From: Rhodococcus sp. (in: high G+C Gram-positive bacteria)
GTDB lineage: Bacteria; Actinomycetota; Actinomycetes; Mycobacteriales; Mycobacteriaceae
Assembly: GCA_012515885.1 (NCBI GenBank)
Contig: JAAYXN010000095.1
Coordinates: 1-9,605 of the forward strand
Reading direction: 5' to 3'
DNA: 9,605 bases
The notes beneath the pieces are model-generated. The model did not search any database. It saw only the letters and a list, made by a program, of their open reading frames with translations, and was not told the origin of the DNA. The position numbers were made by a program, and so were the translations under genes. Shown here piece after piece: positions 1-6,814 of the stretch. Within the stretch, counting starts at the first letter, position 1. Each line of letters starts with the position of its first letter.

Positions 1-1401
1 ATCGGCTTTTGCAGCAATTTCGCGGCCGAACTCGGTCAGTTCCCACTTGCTGACCCGCCACGTGAAGTAGGTGTAGGACTGGGTAAATCCGCGTTTGGCC
101 AGACCGTATAGGCGTGCCGGGCGGGTAAAGGCTTCGGCCAAAAACAAGACATCTGGATGGTCGGCTTTGACCTCGGCGATCAGCCACTCCCAGAAGTTGG
201 GTGGCTTGGTATGCGGGTTGTCGACCCGAAAAATCTTGACGCCCAATGACACCCAGTGCAGGACGATCCGCAGTACTTCGGCGTATAGGCCCTTTGGGTC
301 GGTATCGAATTGGACGGGGTAGATGTCCTGGTACTTCTTCGGCGGATTTTCCGCGTACGCGATGGTGCCGTCAGGAAGGACGGTGAACCACTCTCGATGA
401 TCGCGTGCCCAGGGATGATCTGGAGAGCATTGCAGCGCCAGGTCTAACGCGACTTCCAGCTGTAGTTCGGCCGCTGCGGCGACAAACTCTGCGAAGTCGT
501 TGATGGTTCCCAACTCTGGATGCACGGCGTCGTGGCCACCATGGGACGAACCGATAGCCCACGGTGATCCCACATCGTTGGGCCCGGCGACGAGCGAATT
601 GTTAGGGCCTTTGCGGCCAGTAACCCCAATCGGATGGATTGGCGGCAGATAGACGACGTCAAACCCCATCGCCGCGATGCGCGGCAAATCAGCGGCGGCC
701 GTCGCAAACGTGCCATGTCGCGGCGCGCCGTTCTCGTCCCAGCTGCCAGTGGAGCGGGGAAAGAACTCGTACCAGGCCCCGCTCAGGGCGCGATGTCGAT
801 CGACCCAAATGCGTTGTGGTGCACTGGAAGTAACAAGTTCACGCAGCGGATAGGCTTGCAGGAGTGCGCTGACGTCGGCGGCAAACGCCGGTGCCAGCCG
901 TGCCGGTAGATCCCGGGAGGAGCGCAACGCCGCGACTGCCGCCGCGAGGGGCGCACGATCGGCAGCGGGGACCTGGTCGGTGGCGCGCTCAAACAACCGG
1001 GCACCGATCTCCAACTCGTTTGCCAACTCCGCGGCGCCCAACCCCACATTCGCTTTGGCTTCAATCGCATGGCGCCACGTCGCGATCGGATCGCTCCACC
1101 CCTCGATATGAAACGTCCACAGGCCGGGTTCGGTGGGGGAAAACGCGGCATCAAAAGTGTCGAGGACGGGCGCCGCCGTCATAGGAACTCGCAGCAGGTG
1201 CGTGGCATGTGGACCCGCGACAGCCAGGGTCGCTGCAACGGCGTCGTGGCCGTCGCGCCACACCACAGCCCGTATCGGGAATACTTCGCCGACCACAGCT
1301 TTAGCGGGGTACCGTCCGCCTTCGATGCTCGGCTCGATGTCGTCGATCCCGATCCGACCTGTCCCAGTCGTTTCTGGAACGCATTTGTCGCGACCTGTCA
1401 C
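1..1401 (-). CDS. glgE: Maltosyltransferase GlgE, N-terminal part (cut by window edge)
   Basis: Alpha-1,4-glucan:maltose-1-phosphate maltosyltransferase (GH13_3), a cytoplasmic enzyme that transfers maltosyl units from maltose-1-phosphate to alpha-glucan chains. I translated the minus strand by hand: 467 uninterrupted codons, about two thirds of the usual ~660-700. Residues ~15-110 form the N-terminal beta domain (GRIGIDDIEP, YPAKAVVGEV), ~115-185 a helical segment, and from ~200 the GH13 barrel (WYEFFPRSTGSWD, YLPPIHPIG). The nucleophile is D394 in FRVDNPH and the general acid/base E423 in FLAEAF. N352, K355, Y357 (ENPPKKYQDIYP) and N395 fit the maltose-1-phosphate site. These numbers coincide with those I recall for Streptomyces coelicolor GlgEI. 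The third catalytic Asp (D480 there) and the C-terminal domains lie beyond the left edge. The GTG start at 1401 gives MTGRD, similar in position to the M. tuberculosis start, and has GGAG 8 bases upstream. Divergent from glgP. By mycobacterial synteny glgB should follow off the edge (inference). Confidence 0.96.
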   Translation of the reverse strand, partial: MTGRDKCVPETTGTGRIGIDDIEPSIEGGRYPAKAVVGEVFPIRAVVWRDGHDAVAATLAVAGPHATHLLRVPMTAAPVLDTFDAAFSPTEPGLWTFHIEGWSDPIATWRHAIEAKANVGLGAAELANELEIGARLFERATDQVPAADRAPLAAAVAALRSSRDLPARLAPAFAADVSALLQAYPLRELVTSSAPQRIWVDRHRALSGAWYEFFPRSTGSWDENGAPRHGTFATAAADLPRIAAMGFDVVYLPPIHPIGVTGRKGPNNSLVAGPNDVGSPWAIGSSHGGHDAVHPELGTINDFAEFVAAAAELQLEVALDLALQCSPDHPWARDHREWFTVLPDGTIAYAENPPKKYQDIYPVQFDTDPKGLYAEVLRIVLHWVSLGVKIFRVDNPHTKPPNFWEWLIAEVKADHPDVLFLAEAFTRPARLYGLAKRGFTQSYTYFTWRVSKWELTEFGREIAAKAD

Positions 1402-1409
1402 CCTGTCGA

Positions 1410-1413
1410 CTCC
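1410..1413 (-). promoter_or_regulatory. Shine-Dalgarno GGAG of glgE
   Basis: On the minus strand GGAG lies 8 bases before the GTG at 1401, within ACGGAACGGAG. It supports the GTG start and marks glgE as a leadered mRNA, unlike its divergent neighbour glgP. A TACGGT hexamer (1446-1441, minus) could be the -10 box, giving a leader of roughly 30-35 bases, but I see no clear -35, so that promoter is only a guess. Confidence 0.55.
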
Positions 1414-1597
1414 GTTCCGTCACTGATGAACTGCTACTTAACCGTAATCGACGGCGCGGTGCGGCGCTGCGAAGGTCGTGGAAGTCTGGTGAGCGCCCAA
1501 TGGTCGGGCAACTGCTGTTCAGAGTGCCCGCGGGCCAGGTGCTGAGCGGGTAGGCGAGCTATTGCGCGCTACAGCGGCATAGCCCCACTTTCTGCGT

Positions 1598-1603
1598 TAT
1601 CGT
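1598..1603 (+). promoter_or_regulatory. Candidate -10 box of glgP, leaderless start
   Basis: TATCGT fits the actinobacterial TANNNT -10 consensus. It ends 7 bases before the GTG at 1611, so transcription would begin at or one base before the start codon. There is no good -35 hexamer at the usual distance, and no Shine-Dalgarno apart from a weak GAG abutting the GTG. Confidence 0.5.
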
Positions 1604-1610
1604 TCCCGAG

Positions 1611-4202
1611 GTGAAAGCCTTGCGTCGGTTCACCGTCCGGACCCACCTCCCGCCGTCATTGGCGGGCCTGGCCGCACTCTCCACAAACCTGCGATGGTCC
1701 TGGCATACCGAAACCCAGGAACTGTTCGCACGTATCGACCCACAGTTGTGGTCTGACGTGCGGTGCGACCCCGTCCGGATGCTTGGAGAAGTGTCGACGC
1801 AGCGCCTCGACGAACTTGCCGAAGATGAGGGCTTCTTGGCCGCTCTCGCGGGCGCTGAAGTAGATCTTCAGCAGTATCTCGATGCAGATCGTTGGTATCA
1901 GATTGAGCGTGGGCGCGGCGCGGATGTGGGCGCGGGCATCGCGTATTTTTCGATGGAGTTTGGGGTTAGTGAGGTGCTGCCCAACTATTCCGGTGGCCTC
2001 GGCATTCTCGCTGGAGATCACCTCAAAGCAGCCTCAGACTTGGGTGTGCCGCTCGTTGGTGTGGGCCTGCTGTATCGCGCCGGATATTTCCGGCAATCGC
2101 TCACCGCTGATGGGTGGCAGCGCGAGCACTATCCGCCGCACGACCCGCAGGGTATGCCGCTTCGGGCGCTCACCGAGGTCGGCGACGACGGAGAGGCTCG
2201 CCCCGTCCTTGTCGGTATCGCGATGCCTGGTGGTCGCACACTGTGGGCGCGGGTGTGGATCGCCCAGGTCGGGCGCATTCCGCTGCTCCTGCTTGATTCC
2301 GACATCGCTGAGAATGACGCTGAGATGCGGCAGGTGACGGACCGGCTTTATGGCGGCGACCAGGACCATCGGATCAAACAGGAAATTCTTGCCGGGGTCG
2401 GTGGCGTCCGCGCGGTGCGCGCCTACACGCGGCGGTACGGCCTACCGGACCCGGACGTGTTCCACATGAACGAGGGGCATGCGGGCTTCCTCGGCGTCGA
2501 ACGGATACGTGAACTGGTCACCACGGTCGGCCTGAACTTCGACGAAGCCCTCGCAGCGGTGCGCGCGGGCACCGTCTCCACCACTCACACCCCCGTACCG
2601 GCAGGAATCGACCGGTTCCCCACCGATTTAGTACGCCACTATTTCGGCGGAGACAACGGACAAAACGAGTCAGCATTGCTCCCCGGACTGACCGTCGACC
2701 GGATTCTCGGGCTGGGCGCAGAAGAAGACCCGTCACTGTTCAACATGGCGCACATGGGGTTGCGTCTGGCCCAGCGCGCTAATGGCGTGTCTCAGCTGCA
2801 CGGCGTGGTCAGTCGCGGCATGTTTGGGCAGCTATGGCCCGGGTTTGACGCCGATGAGGTGCCGATCGGTTCGATCACCAACGGCGTACACGCACCCACA
2901 TGGACAGCACCCGAGTGGATTGAGTTGGCTCGCCAACTTGTTGGTCCCGAGCTACTCGAAGAAGCTCACGGTCCCGAACATCTGACAGAGGTTTCTTCGG
3001 CGCAACTGTGGGCCATGCGTAACCACCTGCGCGGCGTACTCGTCGATGAGGTCAGGCGCAGAGTCCGCGCATCGTGGATTGAACGCGGAGCGACCGCCGC
3101 CGAACTGGGATGGACCGACGACGTGTTCGATCCAGACGTCCTCACCATCGGATTTGCGCGGCGCGTACCCACCTACAAGCGGTTGACGCTGATGCTGCGC
3201 GACCCGCAGCGACTACGCGCACTGCTGCTCGACGAGCGCCGTCCTATCCAGTTGGTGGTTGCGGGCAAAAGCCATCCGGCCGATGACGGCGGCAAAGCGC
3301 TCATCCAGCAGATCGTGCGTTTCGCCGACGAGAACGACGTGCGGCACCGGATTGTGTTTCTTCCGGACTACGACATTTCGATGGCGCGCTACCTGTACTG
3401 GGGGTGCGATGTGTGGCTCAACAACCCGCTGCGTCCCCTCGAAGCGTGCGGCACCTCGGGCATGAAATCGGCGCTCAACGGTGGACTCAACCTGTCCATC
3501 CGCGACGGCTGGTGGGATGAACTGTACGACGGTGAGAACGGTTGGGCCATTCCCACCGCTGACGGTGTCACCGACGAACAACGTCGTGACGATCTTGAAG
3601 CTGCCGCGCTCTACGAGCTTCTCGAACGTGCCGTTCTGCCGCGCTTCTACGATCGCGACAGCGACGGACTGCCGCAGCACTGGGTTGAGATGGTGCGTCA
3701 CACGATCGAAAACCTCGGGCCTTCGGTCCTAGCCTCACGCATGGTCCGTGATTACACCGTCCAGTACTACACACCCGCCGCCGCGGCCGCAGCCGCGATC
3801 AGCAGCGACGGATATAGCCGGGCTCGAGAACTCGCCGAATACCGGCGCCGCATCGACTCCTCCTGGCCCGCGGTCACGGTGACCCGTGTCGATGGCACAG
3901 GGCTGCCGGACACCCCAGAGATCGGGGATGTGCTGACGTTGCGTGCGCAAGTGAGCCTGGGTGAACTATCTGTTGCTGACGTCGTCGTCGAAGCAGTCAT
4001 TGGCAGGGTGCGCGACAACGACGAACTGGTCGACATTCACACGTTCCCGATGACCCATGACGGGGCGGATGGCGATCAGTTGGTGTTCACTGCCGATGTC
4101 GCGCTGCCACGCTCGGGCCCACTGGGCTACAGCGTGCGGGTGCTGCCACGCCACGAACTTTTGAGCGGGCGGGCCGAACTCGGACGCGTAGCGAGCGCCT
4201 AG
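1611..4202 (+). CDS. glgP: Alpha-glucan (glycogen/maltodextrin) phosphorylase GlgP
   Basis: Pyridoxal-phosphate enzyme of family GT35 that splits terminal alpha-1,4 links of glycogen-like glucan with phosphate, releasing glucose-1-phosphate in the cytoplasm. The 863 residues equal my recollection of M. tuberculosis GlgP (Rv1328). It is the DUF3417-containing bacterial type: an N-terminal DUF3417 region at ~10-120, then the phosphorylase core with YFSMEFG (112-118), NYSGGLGILAGDHLK (125-139), HMNEGHAGFLG (285-295), NGVHAPTW (424-431) and the GT-B C-terminal lobe (FARRVPTYKRLT, GKSHPADDGGKALIQQ). The PLP-binding lysine is K619 in EACGTSGMKSALNGG. Residues ~750-863 form a C-terminal beta-rich tail. 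The GTG start is chosen because MKALRRFTVR matches the family N terminus; a -10-like hexamer 7 bases upstream suggests a leaderless mRNA. A run of seven alanines (723-729) is unusual. The stop codon overlaps that of the convergent ABC permease at CTAG. Confidence 0.97.
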   Translation: MKALRRFTVRTHLPPSLAGLAALSTNLRWSWHTETQELFARIDPQLWSDVRCDPVRMLGEVSTQRLDELAEDEGFLAALAGAEVDLQQYLDADRWYQIERGRGADVGAGIAYFSMEFGVSEVLPNYSGGLGILAGDHLKAASDLGVPLVGVGLLYRAGYFRQSLTADGWQREHYPPHDPQGMPLRALTEVGDDGEARPVLVGIAMPGGRTLWARVWIAQVGRIPLLLLDSDIAENDAEMRQVTDRLYGGDQDHRIKQEILAGVGGVRAVRAYTRRYGLPDPDVFHMNEGHAGFLGVERIRELVTTVGLNFDEALAAVRAGTVSTTHTPVPAGIDRFPTDLVRHYFGGDNGQNESALLPGLTVDRILGLGAEEDPSLFNMAHMGLRLAQRANGVSQLHGVVSRGMFGQLWPGFDADEVPIGSITNGVHAPTWTAPEWIELARQLVGPELLEEAHGPEHLTEVSSAQLWAMRNHLRGVLVDEVRRRVRASWIERGATAAELGWTDDVFDPDVLTIGFARRVPTYKRLTLMLRDPQRLRALLLDERRPIQLVVAGKSHPADDGGKALIQQIVRFADENDVRHRIVFLPDYDISMARYLYWGCDVWLNNPLRPLEACGTSGMKSALNGGLNLSIRDGWWDELYDGENGWAIPTADGVTDEQRRDDLEAAALYELLERAVLPRFYDRDSDGLPQHWVEMVRHTIENLGPSVLASRMVRDYTVQYYTPAAAAAAAISSDGYSRARELAEYRRRIDSSWPAVTVTRVDGTGLPDTPEIGDVLTLRAQVSLGELSVADVVVEAVIGRVRDNDELVDIHTFPMTHDGADGDQLVFTADVALPRSGPLGYSVRVLPRHELLSGRAELGRVASA

Positions 4203-5809
4203 TTCTTTAGGTCGCGGCGCTGGAAACCGAGAAGCCCGACTGCACACAGTGCTGCGGAAACGAACAGCAGCGCGATGAGCGGGACGATGTTGAAGCTCTC
4301 AGCGGGCAGCGTGGGTGTGTAGTGGAACGGTGAGATCAGGGTGAACCAGTGCGGCAATACTTCGCCGAGCATTCCGATCACCAGGACACAGCCGAGGTAC
4401 GCCCACACTCCCGCGAATTCGTGGGGTGCCCACCCATAGGTGACCGCGCAAATCCCCACGACAACGAGGACGGCGGGCACCGAATTGGCGGCTGCGCCCA
4501 GCAGGCTAAAGAACGCGCCCACATCGGAAAGTGTCGCTGCCGCCATCACGCCCATACCGGCGCCGGAAACCAGCGTGATCGCTACGGCACCAGCGGCGAT
4601 AACAGCCAGATGCTCGCCAAGCCAACGCACCCGAGCGGTCGGCCCGGACAGCACCTGCGCGGCCCGCCCAGCCTCTTCTTCCGTGCGGATCACGGACATT
4701 CCCGCCGCGGCATACATGGCGGCAAGGACCGCCAAGAACACCATGTAGAGGGCAAAAGCGCCATCGGTCGCGGATTCGATACCGCCCGGCATGATCGCGG
4801 TCAACGTCTCATTCGCGATAGGCGTCGAATCCTGCTCTAGGAACGAGGTGATCTGACGGCCGAGGGCGCCGATCGGAATCGCGAGAGCGAGCGTGCCCAA
4901 CCCCCACGAGAGCAGCAGGCCCCGCTGCTCGCGCAACGCGAGCGCTGCAACGCTATACAGGCGTGGACCGGCCTCCGCGGGGCCCCGGCGCGGCGGCAAC
5001 AAACCCGCACCGAGGTCACGTTTACGGACCCCGAGGTAGCTCGCAACGACAAGCACAACAAACGAAACAACACCGAGCAGGAGTGGCCACCAGCGGTTAT
5101 CTACCCACGCCGCGGTGGCTTGACTCCACCCGATCGGGGACAGCCACGTCAGAACCGAACCGCTTTCCAACGCCTGCACATCACCGAGTGCGCGCAGCAA
5201 ATACGCGACCGCAACAGCACCCAAACCCATCCCTACCGCGGTGCGTGCGTGCTCAGTGAACTGGCAGAGCAGCGCCGCCGTCCCAGTAAAGACGAGACCG
5301 ACAACAAACACCGACGCGGCCAGGACGAGGCCGCCAGCAGCGGGCAGACCAACAATGAGCAGCCCGATCACAAGCAGCAAAGCCACGAACAGGTTCGCGA
5401 TCACCGACACGGCGATTCCGGCGGCGATAGGGGCAAGCCTGCCTACGACATTGGACATGACCAGTTCGGAGCGACCTGACTCTTCCTCGCCGCGCAGGTG
5501 CCGTGTGGTCAACAGCACCGACATCACCGCTACCGCCACCATCACCATGGCGCCGATCTCGTTGGCGACCATCGCGCCGAGCGTGTAGTTGTCGAGCCCG
5601 TACCCCGGGCCAGCCAGCGCCGTCGCGGCGGGCGAGGCAATCATGTCCGCGCGCACGCCACGCGAAGCGGCGTCAGGGAACAACGTGCTGTAGCTCGACG
5701 CCGTCACCGCCGACAAAACTGCGATCGACAGCGCCCACACCGGAATCCGAATCCGGTCAGCGCACAGCGCAAGATCGGTGAGGACCGCGAAGCCGTGGAA
5801 CCGCATCAC
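4199..5809 (-). CDS. ABC exporter permease, duplicated 2x6 helices (polyketide-antibiotic type)
   Basis: Integral membrane half of an ABC exporter, 536 residues, partnered with the ATPase encoded just upstream. I count about twelve hydrophobic segments, near 23-41, 80-100, 125-155, 157-182, 190-206, 241-260, 298-318, 350-372, 400-425, 430-456, 465-485 and 508-528. The protein is an internal tandem duplication: RGEEESGRSELVMS (106-119) matches RTEEEAGRAAQVLS (375-388), WLSPIGW matches LISPFHY, and GVRKRDLGAG (260-269) matches the C-terminal GFQRRDLKN. This is the architecture of tetronasin/polyketide exporter permeases such as those annotated at M. tuberculosis Rv1217c. The substrate is unknown; drug or lipid export is inference. 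The GTG at 5809 overlaps the ATPase stop (GTGA), with ATG at 5806 as the alternative; GGGGG lies 9 bases before the GTG. No TetR-type regulator is adjacent. The stop shares CTAG with glgP. Confidence 0.87.
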   Translation of the reverse strand: MMRFHGFAVLTDLALCADRIRIPVWALSIAVLSAVTASSYSTLFPDAASRGVRADMIASPAATALAGPGYGLDNYTLGAMVANEIGAMVMVAVAVMSVLLTTRHLRGEEESGRSELVMSNVVGRLAPIAAGIAVSVIANLFVALLLVIGLLIVGLPAAGGLVLAASVFVVGLVFTGTAALLCQFTEHARTAVGMGLGAVAVAYLLRALGDVQALESGSVLTWLSPIGWSQATAAWVDNRWWPLLLGVVSFVVLVVASYLGVRKRDLGAGLLPPRRGPAEAGPRLYSVAALALREQRGLLLSWGLGTLALAIPIGALGRQITSFLEQDSTPIANETLTAIMPGGIESATDGAFALYMVFLAVLAAMYAAAGMSVIRTEEEAGRAAQVLSGPTARVRWLGEHLAVIAAGAVAITLVSGAGMGVMAAATLSDVGAFFSLLGAAANSVPAVLVVVGICAVTYGWAPHEFAGVWAYLGCVLVIGMLGEVLPHWFTLISPFHYTPTLPAESFNIVPLIALLFVSAALCAVGLLGFQRRDLKN

Positions 5810-6750
5810 TTCGTTGAGCCCCCATCATCTGCGGGCGAGTTAGCGTCAGCGCCTTCGGACCCAATCCGGCCGTACTGGCGCAAGAACAGGTCCTCCAGGG
5901 TGGGCGGTTGCGCTTTGACGGCGACGAGTCCGAAACCAGACAGCGTCGTAATCACCGGATCAAGCTGTTCGGAATCGACATCGAAAGTCACCGTGTTCGG
6001 GGTGATACCGACTCGCAGATTGTGCACTCCTGGTGCGCTGGCAATCGGGTTCGGCTTGATGCGGGTCGTTGCCGTCACCGTGGTTCGGGTGACCTGACGT
6101 AGATCAAGAAGTGAACCGGACAGAACCGTGCGGCCTTCGCGCACAATTGTGACCGACTCGCACAGCGCATCAACCTCGGCGAGGACGTGACTCGATAGCA
6201 GCGCCGTGCGTCCGGACTTGGCGAAGTCGGCGATGCAGTCCCGAAACACCGCTTCCATCAACGGATCGAGACCAGTAGTGGGCTCGTCCAAAATCAGCAG
6301 ATCGACATCAGCGGCGAGCGCGGCAATCAGGGCGACCTTTTGGCGATTACCACGGGAATAGGTGCGGCCCCGTTTAGTCGGGTCGAGCTCAAACCGGTCA
6401 ATCAAGTCGTTGCGTAGCCGACGATCCACACCGCCGCGTAGCCGACCCATCAGGTCGATGGCTTCGCCGCCCGTGAGATTGGGCCACAGGCTCACGTCCC
6501 CCGGAACATAGGCGAGGCGACGGTGCAGGGGTACTGATTGTGTCCATGGGTCGGCGCCCAGCACGCGGACATCGCCGCCATCAGCGCGGATAAGGCCGAG
6601 TAGGACGCGGATCGTTGTCGACTTTCCGCAGCCGTTTGGCCCTAGGAAACCGTGAATCCGACCAACGGGAACTTCCAAGTTCAGTCCGTCCAGTGCCGTC
6701 ACGTCACCGAACTTTTTGATCAGTCCCGACACAGAGATCGCAAGGTCCAT
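5806..6750 (-). CDS. ABC exporter ATP-binding protein (polyketide-antibiotic type)
   Basis: Cytoplasmic ATPase that powers the downstream permease. Residues here are numbered from the longer reading beginning at 6795 (329 residues); the chosen start is residue 16, ATG at 6750, giving 314. Motifs: Walker A GPNGCGKST (52-60), Walker B plus D-loop LLILDEPTTGLD (166-177), switch histidine H203 in SSHVLAE. The signature is YSRGNRQK (146-153) instead of LSGGQ, and the Q-loop region reads AYVPGDVSL with no glutamine. Both features recall the tetronasin/polyketide exporter subfamily. Residues ~215-310, ending PPTLEDLFLRQYG, resemble DUF4162. The ATG at 6750 is preferred because the ABC domain begins right after it (MDLAISVSGL) and TATGCT lies 6 bases upstream; the ATG at 6795 has no ribosome site. 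It forms a two-gene unit with the permease. It lies downstream of dinG on the same strand, so some read-through from dinG is possible. Confidence 0.9.
   Translation of the reverse strand: MDLAISVSGLIKKFGDVTALDGLNLEVPVGRIHGFLGPNGCGKSTTIRVLLGLIRADGGDVRVLGADPWTQSVPLHRRLAYVPGDVSLWPNLTGGEAIDLMGRLRGGVDRRLRNDLIDRFELDPTKRGRTYSRGNRQKVALIAALAADVDLLILDEPTTGLDPLMEAVFRDCIADFAKSGRTALLSSHVLAEVDALCESVTIVREGRTVLSGSLLDLRQVTRTTVTATTRIKPNPIASAPGVHNLRVGITPNTVTFDVDSEQLDPVITTLSGFGLVAVKAQPPTLEDLFLRQYGRIGSEGADANSPADDGGSTK
5819..5823 (-). promoter_or_regulatory. Shine-Dalgarno-like GGGGG of ABC permease
   Basis: Five consecutive G on the minus strand, inside the last codons of the ATPase gene, sit 9 bases before GTG (5809) and 12 before ATG (5806). 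The spacing favours the GTG. With the 4-base overlap of the two genes it points to translational coupling of ATPase and permease. Confidence 0.45.
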
Positions 6751-6756
6751 CGCATG

Positions 6757-6762
6757 AGCATA
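6757..6762 (-). promoter_or_regulatory. Candidate -10 box of ABC operon, leaderless start
   Basis: On the minus strand TATGCT is followed by six bases and then the ATG at 6750. The hexamer matches TANNNT and would place transcription initiation on the ATG itself. It lies downstream of the longer ATG at 6795, so it argues for the shorter protein and for a promoter independent of dinG. No convincing -35 hexamer is visible 16-18 bases upstream. Confidence 0.45.
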
Positions 6763-6814
6763 GGACCGAATGGTCACCAGTGCGCTGGCGGCCATCGGCA
6801 GCCGCAGCGCACGG

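Larger units (their letters stand above)
1402..1610. promoter_or_regulatory. Divergent glgE-glgP control region
   Basis: These 209 non-coding bases separate the start codons of glgE (minus) and glgP (plus), so promoters for both must lie here or run into the genes. Near the middle is a perfect 10-base palindrome GCCCGCGGGC (1526-1535). Its left half is also the right arm of a second inverted repeat, CGGGCA (1505-1510) and TGCCCG (1525-1530), with a 14-base loop. These are plausible operator sites for a regulator acting on both genes. In high-GC DNA such short palindromes also arise by chance, so the role is inference. Confidence 0.45.

Noticed and set aside
1069..1545. Plus-strand 158-codon open frame running from glgE into the spacer
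   Set aside because: It lies mostly antisense to the clearly coding glgE, and its Arg/Pro/Cys-rich product resembles no family.
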